Origin: QYOJ01 sp043810345
Lineage (GTDB): Bacteria; Bacteroidota; Bacteroidia; Bacteroidales; FEN-979
Direction of reading: 5' to 3'
DNA: 64,000 nucleotides
Assembly (NCBI GenBank): GCA_043810345.1
Contig: JBDROF010000043.1
Location: 1-64,000, forward strand
Every line of letters starts with the position of its first letter. The first letter of the stretch is position 1. Below are positions 25,695-35,173 of the stretch, piece after piece. The position numbers and the translations under genes were made by a program. The notes beneath the pieces are model-generated. The model did not search any database. It had not been told where the DNA came from and worked only from the letters and a program-made list of their open reading frames with translations.

Positions 25695-26480
25695 ATGTTT
25701 TCTATGAGACGGATATTTTTATTATTCCCATTTATTATTTGTCTTTTGCAGTTGTCGCTGGTAGCTCAACAAGAGAATAAACCGGAGCTCACCAATCCGC
25801 CGGAGATAGTAGCTGACAATGATCTTTTTGTCGACCGCCTGAAAGTGGAGCTGGTTTCAGATCGCCCGAACATGGAAATCCGGTTTACAGGGGATGGAAC
25901 CGATCCGGTCGGCACCTCGTTTCTCTATACAGAACCCCTGGAAATCCGTGGAGGTGCAACGGTCAAGGCACGCTGCTTCAGGGATGGAAAACCGGTCAGC
26001 GGAACCGCAACCCGTACCTTTACCATGGTATTGCCAATGGCCTCTAAAAACGTGGAAAATCCAACTCCCGGCATCCGGTATCAGTATTTCGAAGGGGAGT
26101 GGGACTCGCTTCCCGATTTTTCCAGACTGACTCCTGTAAAGACGGGTATTCTTCCCTACTTTGGCTTTGATCCCGGGAACGAACAGGAGCGCTTTGGTTT
26201 TGTCTACACAGGTTATGTCCTCATCCCCAAACGGAATATCTATACCTTTTATACCGAATCCGATGATGGAAGCCGTCTCTATATAGGGCAGAAACTGGTG
26301 GTGGATAACGATGGATTGCATGGGCTTCGCCAGAGAGAGGGTTCGATTGGGCTCACAGCAGGCTTCCATCCGATCCGGGTAACATTCTTTGAAAAGACAG
26401 GGAGTGATAACCTTAAGATCTATATTAAGAGCCTGGAGATCCAGAAACAGATTATACCACAAGAATGGCTGGTCCATTAA
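25695..26480 (+). CDS. secreted PA14 and chitobiase-type beta-sandwich domain protein
   Basis: 261 residues with a signal peptide (MFSMRRIFLLFPFIICLLQL, cleavage near AQ). Residues 40-110 look like a chitobiase/hexosaminidase C-terminal beta-sandwich (MEIRFTGDGTDPVGTSFLYTEP, ATVKARCFRDGKPVSGTAT). Residues 125-255 are PA14-like (YTFYTESDDGSRLYIGQKLVVDNDGLHG, GFHPIRVTFFE). Such pairs usually sit at the end of glycosidases, but no catalytic domain is present here. A role in glycan binding at the surface is an inference. Confidence 0.82.
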   Translation: MFSMRRIFLLFPFIICLLQLSLVAQQENKPELTNPPEIVADNDLFVDRLKVELVSDRPNMEIRFTGDGTDPVGTSFLYTEPLEIRGGATVKARCFRDGKPVSGTATRTFTMVLPMASKNVENPTPGIRYQYFEGEWDSLPDFSRLTPVKTGILPYFGFDPGNEQERFGFVYTGYVLIPKRNIYTFYTESDDGSRLYIGQKLVVDNDGLHGLRQREGSIGLTAGFHPIRVTFFEKTGSDNLKIYIKSLEIQKQIIPQEWLVH

Positions 26481-26571
26481 ACGAACAACGATGGGCACAG
26501 ATCAGCTCTTCACTTTGCTACTCCTCCCTGGGTCCATGTTTGTGGGTCAATCCACCATCTTTACTTCCACT

Positions 26572-27174
26572 ATGAGAAAACCAGCCATCCTCCTGATCCT
26601 TGTCCTTGCCCTTTGTTCACTTCCGGCTTGCGATGTCGTCAACCAGGCCACACAGGCTGTAAACCTTATGAATTGCGATTTCCGGATTCAGTCGGTTACC
26701 AACATCAACCTTGCTGGGGTATCCGTAGAGCATATCAGCGATGTCAAGCAGTTAACATGGTCGGATGCTCAGAAGTTGATGGTAGCGCTAACCAAACCGG
26801 CCTTCCCTCTTACATTTCAACTCAACATGGATGCGAAGAACCCGAATACAACAACTGCCGGACTGAACAACCTCGACTATATTGTATTTATCGATGATAT
26901 ACAGATGACATCAGGGACCCTCAACCAGCCCATCTCTATTCCACCCAACAACGGAATTGCATCGATACCTATGCAATTGACCGTTGACCTGAAGCAGGTA
27001 TTTCAGGGTAAATCGGCTGACGCTATCCTGAATTTCGCGATGAACCTGATCGGTTCAGGCGGAGAACCAACCCGGTTTAAGGTGAAGCTGAAACCCTATA
27101 TCCTGGTGAATGGCTCCCCGCTTAGTTATCCGGGATATATCACTGTCAAAACCAAATTTTCCGGAAACAGTTAG
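26572..27174 (+). CDS. LEA type 2-like lipoprotein
   Basis: From MRKPAILLILVLALCSLPAC the protein has 200 residues with a lipobox at LPAC. The mature part (FRIQSVTNINLAGVSVEH, FPLTFQLNMDAKNPN, LNNLDYIVFIDDIQMTSG, SIPMQLTVDLKQV) follows the LEA14/WHy pattern of a beta-sandwich with an Asn-Pro strand. Function unknown. A longer frame upstream lies within the preceding gene. It overlaps the convergent lipoprotein gene by 4 nt. Confidence 0.82.
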   Translation: MRKPAILLILVLALCSLPACDVVNQATQAVNLMNCDFRIQSVTNINLAGVSVEHISDVKQLTWSDAQKLMVALTKPAFPLTFQLNMDAKNPNTTTAGLNNLDYIVFIDDIQMTSGTLNQPISIPPNNGIASIPMQLTVDLKQVFQGKSADAILNFAMNLIGSGGEPTRFKVKLKPYILVNGSPLSYPGYITVKTKFSGNS

Positions 27175-27521
27175 TTCTTCTTTTTCCCTTTGGTTTTCGC
27201 TTTCTTAATGCTATCGGTCTGAGCTTGGTTAGCTCCTGGATTCTTGACAGCTCCCGGATACTTCGCGGTAGTGCCGGGTGCTGTGGATTCTACCCGGGTC
27301 GACTGAGCCGCAACAGAATCTCCTTTGGCACGCAACGGTTGGACTGGTTCCCCGGTCACAGTCAGGATTGTATCCCGGGTCACAACCAGTGTCGAATCCG
27401 GTGTGGTGAGCGCTGCTGTATCTTCCGCTGCAGTTTCAGAGTTTGCCTGATTGCTGTATGAACAGGATACCATCAGGAACAGGATGGCTCCCAGTAAACT
27501 ATTGAACAATAAATTTTTCAT
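27171..27521 (-). CDS. small Thr/Ala-rich lipoprotein
   Basis: 116 residues, lipoprotein signal ending LFLMVSC, then a low-complexity mature part rich in Thr, Ala and Ser (AAEDTAALTTPDSTLVV) and a Lys-rich end (KKAKTKGKKKN). No family recognised. It follows a decayed T9SS gene on the same strand, overlapping its end by 23 nt. Confidence 0.6.
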   Translation of the reverse strand: MKNLLFNSLLGAILFLMVSCSYSNQANSETAAEDTAALTTPDSTLVVTRDTILTVTGEPVQPLRAKGDSVAAQSTRVESTAPGTTAKYPGAVKNPGANQAQTDSIKKAKTKGKKKN

Positions 27522-28037
27522 ACCGGATGGTGTTGTTAGACGATGAGACCTTCAGAAAATAAATGCCACTGGCTAACGCTCCCTTGTTAAATGAGAAGGC
27601 GTTCCGGCCGGCCGGAGCAGTATCCCGGAGCAACAGGTTCACCTCTTTCCCATTCAGGTCCAGAACCGTGATCTCAATTTCGGATCGCTCGCCAAGCGTG
27701 AATTCCACATGCATCATATCATACACCGGGTTAGGATAGATCTGTACCGGGTGGGTGATACGTTGCTCGGGGATCCCGATGGCCACGCCGTTCACCTGTG
27801 CAATCCAGGTGTCGAATGCGTGTTCATTCAAATTGCCATGGAGTTGTCGGGAGGAGTGGTCTCGTCGAAATAGTTCCCTTCAAAACTGGCCCCGATGGTC
27901 GGATTATCGGTCACGCTTTTCAGGGGAATCTCATCGGGATACGCATGATTTGACTGTGCCAGCTTCTCCTGTGTTTTCCGGATCTTTTCTGCCATGACAT
28001 CAGGCGGGAGGGTGTGCTTCTTATCAAAGGAGATCAA
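27499..28037 (-). pseudogene. decayed T9SS type A sorting-domain protein
   Basis: Two frames meet at about 27830. The upstream piece reads DNPTIGASFEGNYFDETTPP and DNSMAI and then stops at TGA; the downstream piece reads NEHAFDTWIAQVNG and ends in a type A sorting domain (VQIYPNPVYDMMHVEF, ITVLDLNGKEV, GIYFLKVSSSNNTIRYEKFIV). Proteins with PPDN-MAIS at this point usually continue for hundreds of residues, so most of the middle has been deleted and the joint is out of frame. No signal peptide precedes the N-terminal piece. Confidence 0.75.
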
Positions 28038-28189
28038 TTGCCGGTGCCACCTGGAAGTTAGTTGGCCGGCCAGATTTTACATATTTGAAAAACTAAATAT
28101 ACAAAATAAAATCACCAGTTCGATAAAAATATTGGATTCGTTCCAGTTTTTTTTTGTTTACAGGATATGTTATTGTAATCGTTTAATCG

Positions 28190-28347
28190 GACGAGGCTGT
28201 CTCAAAAGAAAAAAATTGAACCACAAAGGGACACGAAGTGCAACACAAAGGAACCTAAGGATCTGAAAATCAGGCCATATTCCTTTGTGCGCCTTTGTAT
28301 AATCCTTTGAGTCCTTCGTGGTTAAGTACTTTTGAGACAGCCTCGTC
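28190..28347. mobile_element. MITE-like element with 19-bp perfect terminal inverted repeats
   Basis: The left end GACGAGGCTGTCTCAAAAG (28190-28208) is the exact reverse complement of the right end at 28329-28347. Inside, imperfect inverted segments continue (AACCACAAAG left, CTTCGTGGTT right). No gene lies in the 158 bp. A target duplication is not clear. This fits a non-autonomous element moved in trans by an unseen transposase. It lies 43 bp before guaB. Confidence 0.75.
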
Positions 28348-28358
28348 AAATAATTTCG

Positions 28359-28366
28359 TAATTTTG
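28359..28366 (+). promoter_or_regulatory. candidate -7 element of guaB
   Basis: TAATTTTG matches TAnnTTTG, 25 nt before the guaB ATG. The nearest TTTG upstream (28331-28334) lies in the terminal repeat of the MITE-like element with a 24-bp spacer, slightly long for a -33 element. Confidence 0.4.
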
Positions 28367-28390
28367 GCCTCTTAATTAAGGAGATCAGCT

Positions 28391-29857
28391 ATGTTACTGG
28401 ATCCAAATAAATTTCAGGGAGAAGGACTGACTTACGATGATGTGCTTCTGGTACCTAGTTACTCAACGGTTCTTCCCCGGGACGTCGATGTAACCACCCT
28501 GCTTTCCCGTCGCATTTCCATCAACATTCCCATTATTTCAGCGGCCATGGATACCGTCACGGAATCAACTATGGCAATCGCAATGGCACAGGAGGGTGGG
28601 ATCGGAGTATTGCATAAGAATATGTCGATCGCGTCCCAGGCATTGCAGGTTCGCAAGGTGAAGCGCGCCGAGAATGGCATGATCCTCGATCCCGTTACCC
28701 TGGCTGAGAACGCTCTGGTTGGCGATGCCCTTGCCATCATGAAAGAGCATAGCATTGGAGGGATCCCGGTGATCAATGAGAACATGGATCTGGTGGGGAT
28801 TGTGACCAACCGTGATCTGCGATTTGAGCGGGATCCGATGAGACCTGTTGCTGAGGTAATGACCCGGAAGGTAATAACCATTTCGGAATTTACCGATTTT
28901 GAGAAAGCAGAAGCGATCCTCCAGCAGCATAAGATCGAGAAGTTGCCAGTGGTGGATAAAAATAACAAGTTAGTAGGCCTTATCACTTACAAGGACATTA
29001 TCAAAGTGAAGGCTCGTCCCAATGCCAGCAAGGACAACCTGGGACGGTTGAGAGTGGCGGCGGCTGTCGGAATTACCTCCGATACCCTGGAACGGATTGA
29101 AGCGCTGGTTCGCGAAAGTGTCGATGCGATCGTAATCGATACGGCTCACGGACACACAAAAGGGGTGATGGAGATGACTAAACGGGTGCGGAAAGCCTTT
29201 CCTGGTATCGATTTGATAGTAGGAAACATAGGTACCGCAGAAGCAGCCAGGGACCTGGCGAAACTAGATGTCGACGGCCTGAAAGTAGGCATTGGACCTG
29301 GCTCTATTTGTACCACGAGGGTCATTGCCGGCATTGGCATCCCACAGCTCTCAGCGATTAATATAGTGGTAAAAGCATTGGAAGGTTCCGGGATCCCTGT
29401 GATCGCCGATGGCGGGATCCGGTATACAGGAGACATCGTGAAGGCCATTGCAGCAGGAGCTCACTCCATCATGGCAGGTTCACTCTTTGCCGGCGTGGAA
29501 GAGTCCCCGGGAGGGACTACCATCTTTGAAGGGCGGAAATACAAAACGTACCGCGGAATGGGCTCCATTGAGGCCATGCAGCAGGGATCTAAAGATCGCT
29601 ATTTCCAGGATGTGGAAGACGATATCAAGAAACTGGTACCCGAAGGCATTGTGGGCAGGGTCCCATTTAAAGGCTCTCTCTCCGAGGTAATCTACCAGAT
29701 GGTAGGCGGACTGCGTTCCGGAATGGGGTATACTGGCTCCAGTACTATAGAAGAGTTGCAAAAAGCCCGGTTCATCAAGATCACTTCGGCAGGAGTCATC
29801 GAGAGTCATCCACACGACGTGAAAATAATCAGTGAAGCACCAAACTATAGCAGGTAA
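28391..29857 (+). CDS. guaB: IMP dehydrogenase
   Basis: 488 residues, standard bacterial GuaB, which oxidises IMP to XMP in GMP synthesis. N-terminal LTYDDVLLVPSYSTVLPRDV, two CBS domains (about 95-205), and the catalytic C307 in GIGPGSICTTRVIAG. GMGSIEAM and the flap region with GRVPFKG are present. A Shine-Dalgarno-like AAGGAG lies 8 nt before the ATG, rare in this window. Confidence 0.98.
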   Translation: MLLDPNKFQGEGLTYDDVLLVPSYSTVLPRDVDVTTLLSRRISINIPIISAAMDTVTESTMAIAMAQEGGIGVLHKNMSIASQALQVRKVKRAENGMILDPVTLAENALVGDALAIMKEHSIGGIPVINENMDLVGIVTNRDLRFERDPMRPVAEVMTRKVITISEFTDFEKAEAILQQHKIEKLPVVDKNNKLVGLITYKDIIKVKARPNASKDNLGRLRVAAAVGITSDTLERIEALVRESVDAIVIDTAHGHTKGVMEMTKRVRKAFPGIDLIVGNIGTAEAARDLAKLDVDGLKVGIGPGSICTTRVIAGIGIPQLSAINIVVKALEGSGIPVIADGGIRYTGDIVKAIAAGAHSIMAGSLFAGVEESPGGTTIFEGRKYKTYRGMGSIEAMQQGSKDRYFQDVEDDIKKLVPEGIVGRVPFKGSLSEVIYQMVGGLRSGMGYTGSSTIEELQKARFIKITSAGVIESHPHDVKIISEAPNYSR

Positions 29858-29912
29858 AATTTTTCCAGATAAAATTCGTTAATAAAGTTCGAAACTAAAT
29901 TTCAAAGAAGTG

Positions 29913-31904
29913 ATGAAACGTATTACATTCCGCTTACTGTTTTTATTGACTTTCTCAGGCCTGGTTTGTGGGACCTGGGCACAGGTCAGCAACGAGGAAG
30001 TGTTGATGACGATTGCCGGTAGGAACGTCACGGTTGGGGATTTCATGTCCATCTACCAGAAGAACAATATGAAGAACCAACCCATCGACCAGGATGCACT
30101 CAACGAGTATCTCGACCTTTTTATCAATTTCAAACTGAAGGTTCGTGAGGCTGAAGATTTGGGGCTGGACACAGTCACCTCTTTTAAAACTGAACTGGCT
30201 GGATACCGGGAACAACTGGCAAAGCCCTATTTTATTGATGAAGCAACCATTGATATGCTTGTTCAGGAAGCGTTCGACCGGTCGAAGCAAGACATCAGGG
30301 CAAGTCACATATTTGTTCGTGTTAGCCCGGATGCCCTCCCCGAAGATACACTGGCAGCCTGGAATAAAATTAGGGGCATTCAGCAACGGGTTGTCAACGG
30401 AGATGACTTTGGGTACCTCGCTTTTGAATTCTCCGACGATCCGTCGGCGCGAGACCGGGAAGCTAACGCCCAACATCCCTTCCTCAAAGGAAACAAAGGT
30501 GACCTTGGTTATTTTACCGTCTTCGACATGGTCTATCCCTTCGAATCAGCTACTTACTCCACCATGGAAAACCAGGTGGGCCAGCCCATCCGTACAGAAT
30601 ATGGCTACCACCTGATCAAGGTAACAAAAAAACAACCTGCCATGGGAAAAGTAACCGTAGCTCATCTTTACAGAACACTTCCAAAAGAGGCTACAGCGAA
30701 AGACTCTCTGGAAGTGCAGCAAAAAATCGACAGTATCTACACCATGCTTCAGAACGGTGCCCGATGGGACTCTCTGGTAAAAATATTTTCAGATGACAAA
30801 GGGTCGGCAGCCCGTGGTGGTACCCTCCCAAGATTAGGTGTTAATAGATTAGTACCCGAATTCGTAGATGCCATCAATCAACTGCATGAAGTTGGTGATT
30901 ATTCGAAACCCATATTGACTTCCTATGGCTGGCATATTATCAGGCTGGAAGAACGTGAAAGGGTGGCCCCCTTTAACGAGATCAAGGGAGAGTTGAAGCA
31001 GAAAGTGATCAAAGACAGCAGGTCGCAATGGGGAAGAGATGTGGTCATCCGGAAAATCATTGATGAATATGGACTCAAACAGTACCTTCCGGCAAAGGAG
31101 GAGTTTTATACCGTGGTAACCGACAGCATTTTTATGGGTAAATGGAATATCAGCCTGGCTTCCGCATTGAAAAAACCACTCTTTAAGATCGGCAACCAGG
31201 TGACCACCCAGCAGGATTTCGCCACCTATCTGGCATCCAAACAGAAGAAGGGCGAAAAACAGAACATTCAGTTCTATGTGAATAAACAGTATAAGGATTT
31301 TATGCAGGAGAAACTCCTGATGGTCGAAAACCGGAACCTGGAGAAGAAATATCCTGAATTCAAAGCCCTGATGAAAGAATACCGCGACGGAATACTACTC
31401 TTTGACCTGACTGACAGAAATGTATGGTCAAAAGCCGTGAAAGATACTACCGGTCTGAAAACCTTCCACCAGAATAACAAATCAGATTATATGTGGGACC
31501 AGCGGATTGATGCCAGTATCTATACTGTAAAGAATCCGGAATACGCAGTCACCGTCAGGAATTTCTTGTCCACTGGGTTGTCCGATGATGCAATCTTAAA
31601 GGAGATCAATACTGATACATTGAAGATACTGACCATCCAGAGCGGTAAATTTACCAGGAAGGATCATCCTGTGATTGAGAAAATTACATGGGAAACCGGA
31701 ATATCTGAAGAGGTAAAGACCGACGATGGAGTGGTGTTTGTGAATATCCGTGAGGTATTGCAACCTCGACCGAAAGAACTAAATGAAGCTCGTGGACTCA
31801 TCACCGCCGATTATCAGAATTTCCTGGAGGCTCAATGGATTAAGGACCTGAAAAAGAAATACCCGGTGGTGGTCCATAAAGAGGTCTTTGCAAAAATCAA
31901 GTAA
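29913..31904 (+). CDS. periplasmic PpiC-type peptidylprolyl isomerase (large)
   Basis: 663 residues from ATG 29913 (GTG 29910 is in frame just before it). Signal peptide MKRITFRLLFLLTFSGLVCG. The N-terminal SurA-like helices (GRNVTVGDFMSIYQKNN, YLDLFINFKLKVREAEDLG) are followed by two parvulin domains: IRASHIFVR, GDLGYFTVFDMVYPFE, GYHLIKVTKK and KVTVAHLYRTL, ARGGTLPRLGVNRLVPEF, GWHIIRLEERE. A long C-terminal chaperone-like part follows. It is the first of three foldase genes, 3 nt before the next, and likely helps fold outer-membrane proteins. Confidence 0.9.
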   Translation: MKRITFRLLFLLTFSGLVCGTWAQVSNEEVLMTIAGRNVTVGDFMSIYQKNNMKNQPIDQDALNEYLDLFINFKLKVREAEDLGLDTVTSFKTELAGYREQLAKPYFIDEATIDMLVQEAFDRSKQDIRASHIFVRVSPDALPEDTLAAWNKIRGIQQRVVNGDDFGYLAFEFSDDPSARDREANAQHPFLKGNKGDLGYFTVFDMVYPFESATYSTMENQVGQPIRTEYGYHLIKVTKKQPAMGKVTVAHLYRTLPKEATAKDSLEVQQKIDSIYTMLQNGARWDSLVKIFSDDKGSAARGGTLPRLGVNRLVPEFVDAINQLHEVGDYSKPILTSYGWHIIRLEERERVAPFNEIKGELKQKVIKDSRSQWGRDVVIRKIIDEYGLKQYLPAKEEFYTVVTDSIFMGKWNISLASALKKPLFKIGNQVTTQQDFATYLASKQKKGEKQNIQFYVNKQYKDFMQEKLLMVENRNLEKKYPEFKALMKEYRDGILLFDLTDRNVWSKAVKDTTGLKTFHQNNKSDYMWDQRIDASIYTVKNPEYAVTVRNFLSTGLSDDAILKEINTDTLKILTIQSGKFTRKDHPVIEKITWETGISEEVKTDDGVVFVNIREVLQPRPKELNEARGLITADYQNFLEAQWIKDLKKKYPVVVHKEVFAKIK

Positions 31905-31907
31905 CCA

Positions 31908-32744
31908 TTGAAAAACAGCCTGATCATCTTCCTGTTGGTTCTTACAGCCTGTTCCTATTTGCATAAAAATGGAGACAGACCGGTGGCCAGGGTGGATGAT
32001 GATTATCTCTTTGAATCGGATCTCACCGATCTGGTTGCCCCGGGAACTTCTGCCACCGATAGCCTGAACCTGACCAGGAACTATATAGATGGATGGATCA
32101 AAAAGAAAATCCTGATTCATCAGGCGGAAAAGAACCTGACAGAAGATCAGCTGAATTTCTCTAAAGAGCTGGAGGATTACCGTAACTCCCTGGTTCTATT
32201 TGCTTATGAGAACATGTTGGTCGCTCAACGCCTTGATACTGTTGTATCTGATGCTGAGATAGAGTCATATTATTTGGAAAACCAGAAGAATTTCCTGCTT
32301 AAAAACAACATCGTTAGGTTATCTTATGTGAAGATTCCATCAGAGTCGAAACAGATCAGACAGATCCAACGGTTTTTTTACTCGGATGATCCTGATGATA
32401 AGGAGAGGCTGGCCGACCTGTGTGACAAGCACTCCGCTCAGTATTTTCTCGATGATGAAACATGGCTCATCTTTGACGATGTGATGAAAGAGATCCCGGT
32501 TCGCACATACAACCAGGAGGAGTTTCTCCGGTACCGGCGATCTTTCGAGATACAGGATTCTCTCTACCTCTACCTGGTAAAATTCCTGGATTTCAAGATA
32601 AAGGAGAACATTTCCCCATTGCAGTTTGAACGTATACGCGTCAAAAGCATCATCCTTAACAAACGGAAGATGAACCTGCTCAACACCATGCGGCAGGATG
32701 TTTATAACGAAGCACTTCAGGAGAACACAATAGAAATCTATTAA
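31908..32744 (+). CDS. SurA-like lipoprotein without parvulin domain
   Basis: 278 residues from a TTG start 3 nt after the previous stop. Lipoprotein signal MKNSLIIFLLVLTAC. The pattern ARVDDDYLFESDLTDLV, then NYIDGWIKKKILIHQAEKNL and NSLVLFAYENMLVAQRLD resembles SurA/PrsA N-terminal chaperone helices; no PpiC catalytic signature is visible after that. It is flanked by two isomerases, so a partner chaperone anchored to a membrane is likely. Confidence 0.78.
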   Translation: MKNSLIIFLLVLTACSYLHKNGDRPVARVDDDYLFESDLTDLVAPGTSATDSLNLTRNYIDGWIKKKILIHQAEKNLTEDQLNFSKELEDYRNSLVLFAYENMLVAQRLDTVVSDAEIESYYLENQKNFLLKNNIVRLSYVKIPSESKQIRQIQRFFYSDDPDDKERLADLCDKHSAQYFLDDETWLIFDDVMKEIPVRTYNQEEFLRYRRSFEIQDSLYLYLVKFLDFKIKENISPLQFERIRVKSIILNKRKMNLLNTMRQDVYNEALQENTIEIY

Positions 32745-32769
32745 GCGAGTTATCCTAAAACGAATCCAC

Positions 32770-34113
32770 ATGAAACGATCCCGCATTATTTTCCTTTTCC
32801 TGATCATGGCGCTGTTTCAGATCCAGACCACGGCACAGGACTCCATCATTGATGGAATAGTGGCGATCGTTGGAGGACATATGATCCTTAAATCCGACGT
32901 GGAGTCGCAGTACCTGCAGTATAGAGCACAAGGAAACATTACGGGCAGCCCGCAACGGGTCAAGTGCCAGATCTTTGAGAATATGCTGTTCATGAAACTG
33001 CTTTTTCACCAGGCTGAAGTCGATAGCCTCACGGTTACCGAATCCCAGGTGGAGAATGAGATGGACCGGCGGATGCGCTATTTCATTGCCCAGGCAGGAT
33101 CTCCGGAGCGACTGGAAGAGTATTATCATAAAAGCTTACTCGAGATCAAGGCCGATATGCGGGATGTGATTAAGGAACAGATGTTGGTGGAGCAGGAACA
33201 GCAGAAAATCACGGAAAATGTCGAGGTAACACCTGCAGAAGTGAAAACCTACTACCGGAGAATTCCAAAGGATAGTATTCCTGAAATTGAATCGGAAGTG
33301 GAGATTGGCATCATTACCAGGGAGCCGGCAATAGGAGATGCTGAACGGGCAGCTGCCAAAGAACTGCTGGCCGGATTCAAAGAGCGGATCACAAAAGGAG
33401 ATGATTTTGCCACCCTGGCCATCCTCTATTCTGAAGACCCCGGGTCAGCCAAACAAGGCGGGGAGCTCGGGATGTTTCAACGGGGTGATATGCGTTCGCA
33501 GTTTGAGGGTGCCGCATTCAAACTAAAGCCGGGAGAGGTGTCCGGTATTGTGGAAACGGAAGATGGATTTCACCTGATCCAGATGATCGAACGAAGAGGG
33601 GATTTCATCAATGTCAGACATATCCTGGTACAACCAAAAGTTTCACCGATGGAACTGAATAACGCAAAGCTTTTCCTGGACAGCATTGCAAATATGATCC
33701 AGTCGAATGAGATCTCGTTTGATCACGCGGTGATAAAATATTCTGACGACCCAACCAAAAACAATGGGGGGATGCTGATCAATCCTGTTAGTGGCAATAC
33801 GAAATTCGAGATTGACCAGGTCGATCCAAAGATCTTTTTTGTCATCGATAAGCTGAAAGAAGGGGAGATATCCTCACCCGTCAAATGGGAAGAGCGGGGG
33901 AAGCGTCACTTTCGGATCTACTACCTGAAGTCGCGATCTACTCCCCACTATGCTAGCCTGGAGGAGGACTATGCCCGCATCCAGCAATGGACACTCGATA
34001 AGAAGAAGCTGGGGGTCATTGAGAAATGGATCGATAAAAAGGCAGAAGAGTCCTACATCGAGATCATGCAGCCATATAGGGATTGTACTTTCGAAAGGCA
34101 ATGGGTTAAATAA
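32770..34113 (+). CDS. SurA-like peptidylprolyl isomerase
   Basis: 447 residues with signal peptide MKRSRIIFLFLIMALFQIQT. N-terminal SurA domain (DGIVAIVGGHMILKSDVESQYLQ) and two parvulin domains: YSEDPGSAKQGGELGMFQRGDM with GFHLIQMIERR, and INVRHILVQPKV with YSDDPTKNNGGML. This is the standard SurA layout. It likely escorts outer-membrane proteins across the periplasm. It is 25 nt after the lipoprotein gene and 30 nt before the MoxR gene. Confidence 0.92.
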   Translation: MKRSRIIFLFLIMALFQIQTTAQDSIIDGIVAIVGGHMILKSDVESQYLQYRAQGNITGSPQRVKCQIFENMLFMKLLFHQAEVDSLTVTESQVENEMDRRMRYFIAQAGSPERLEEYYHKSLLEIKADMRDVIKEQMLVEQEQQKITENVEVTPAEVKTYYRRIPKDSIPEIESEVEIGIITREPAIGDAERAAAKELLAGFKERITKGDDFATLAILYSEDPGSAKQGGELGMFQRGDMRSQFEGAAFKLKPGEVSGIVETEDGFHLIQMIERRGDFINVRHILVQPKVSPMELNNAKLFLDSIANMIQSNEISFDHAVIKYSDDPTKNNGGMLINPVSGNTKFEIDQVDPKIFFVIDKLKEGEISSPVKWEERGKRHFRIYYLKSRSTPHYASLEEDYARIQQWTLDKKKLGVIEKWIDKKAEESYIEIMQPYRDCTFERQWVK

Positions 34114-34143
34114 CTTTCCGGAAACATTGAAGAGACACTTATT

Positions 34144-35112
34144 ATGAACTACTCGTCGGATGTGGAAGCAGTGGATGCCATGGTTGGGAAATATTCCCTG
34201 CTGAAACAGGAGATTGCCAAAGTAATTGTCGGACAGGATGAAGTGATCAAGAATCTGCTGATCTCCATTTTTTGTAAAGGACACTGTTTGCTGGTTGGTG
34301 TTCCGGGCCTTGCTAAAACCTTGATGGTTAACACACTTTCAAAAGCACTGGGATTATCCTATAGCCGGATTCAGTTTACACCCGACTTGATGCCTTCTGA
34401 TATCATCGGCACCGAGATCCTGGATGAATCGCGCCATTTCCGGTTTATTAAGGGACCAGTCTTCGCCAATATCATCCTGGCCGATGAGATTAACAGAACT
34501 CCGCCTAAAACACAGTCGGCCCTCCTGGAAGCGATGCAGGAGAAAGCCGTCACTGTTGCGGGAATCTCGTATCGGCTGGAAGAACCGTTCTTTGTTCTGG
34601 CCACTCAGAACCCCATCGAACAGGAGGGCACCTATCCGTTACCGGAAGCTCAGCTCGACCGCTTTATGTTCAACATCTGGCTCGACTACCCTTCATTTGA
34701 AGAGGAGATCAAGATTGTTCAGAGCACCACCACAGAGAAAACTGTTTCCCCTGAGGTGGTACTTTCGGCGGAGGAGATCCTCTATTTTCAGAACCTGGTC
34801 CGGAAGATCCCGGTACCCGAGAACGTCTATAACTATGCGGTATCACTGGTGACCAAAACACGGCCCCGAACCTCTCATGCCATTGATTGGACTTCCGAAT
34901 ACCTCACCTGGGGTGCCGGGCCACGTGCTTCCCAATACCTGATCATTGGTGCGAAATGCCACGCCATCCTGAGCGGGAAATACTCCCCGGATATCGAAGA
35001 TGTTCAAGCCGTAACAACCGCCGTCATTCGCCACCGGATCGTCCGTAACTACAAAGCCGAAGCGGAAGGAATCACGGTAGAAGATATGGTCAAGAAGCTG
35101 CTGGAGAGTTAA
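34144..35112 (+). CDS. MoxR family AAA+ ATPase
   Basis: 322 residues. Walker A GVPGLAKT at 52-59, Walker B ILADEINRTPPKTQSALLEAMQE near 111-133, sensor LATQNPIEQEGTYPLPEAQLDRF. MoxR proteins remodel or mature protein complexes, often with a von Willebrand-domain partner. The usual DUF58/VWA genes are absent downstream; the gene is followed by heptamer arrays and a convergent gene. It may be the last gene of the foldase operon. Confidence 0.93.
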   Translation: MNYSSDVEAVDAMVGKYSLLKQEIAKVIVGQDEVIKNLLISIFCKGHCLLVGVPGLAKTLMVNTLSKALGLSYSRIQFTPDLMPSDIIGTEILDESRHFRFIKGPVFANIILADEINRTPPKTQSALLEAMQEKAVTVAGISYRLEEPFFVLATQNPIEQEGTYPLPEAQLDRFMFNIWLDYPSFEEEIKIVQSTTTEKTVSPEVVLSAEEILYFQNLVRKIPVPENVYNYAVSLVTKTRPRTSHAIDWTSEYLTWGAGPRASQYLIIGAKCHAILSGKYSPDIEDVQAVTTAVIRHRIVRNYKAEAEGITVEDMVKKLLES

Positions 35113-35114
35113 AG

Positions 35115-35135
35115 GCCAGATGCCAGATGCCAGGC
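35115..35135. repeat. heptamer array GCCAGAT x3
   Basis: Units GCCAGAT, GCCAGAT, GCCAGGC, 3 bp after the MoxR stop. A related unit GCCAACT occurs at 58036. Confidence 0.7.
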
Positions 35136-35137
35136 TT

Positions 35138-35165
35138 CAGTCCGCAGTCTTCAGTCCGCAGTTGG
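35138..35165. repeat. heptamer array CAGTCCG x4
   Basis: Units CAGTCCG, CAGTCTT, CAGTCCG, CAGTTGG. Same family as the CAGTCCA array at 24335. Confidence 0.8.
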
Positions 35166-35173
35166 CAATTTAT

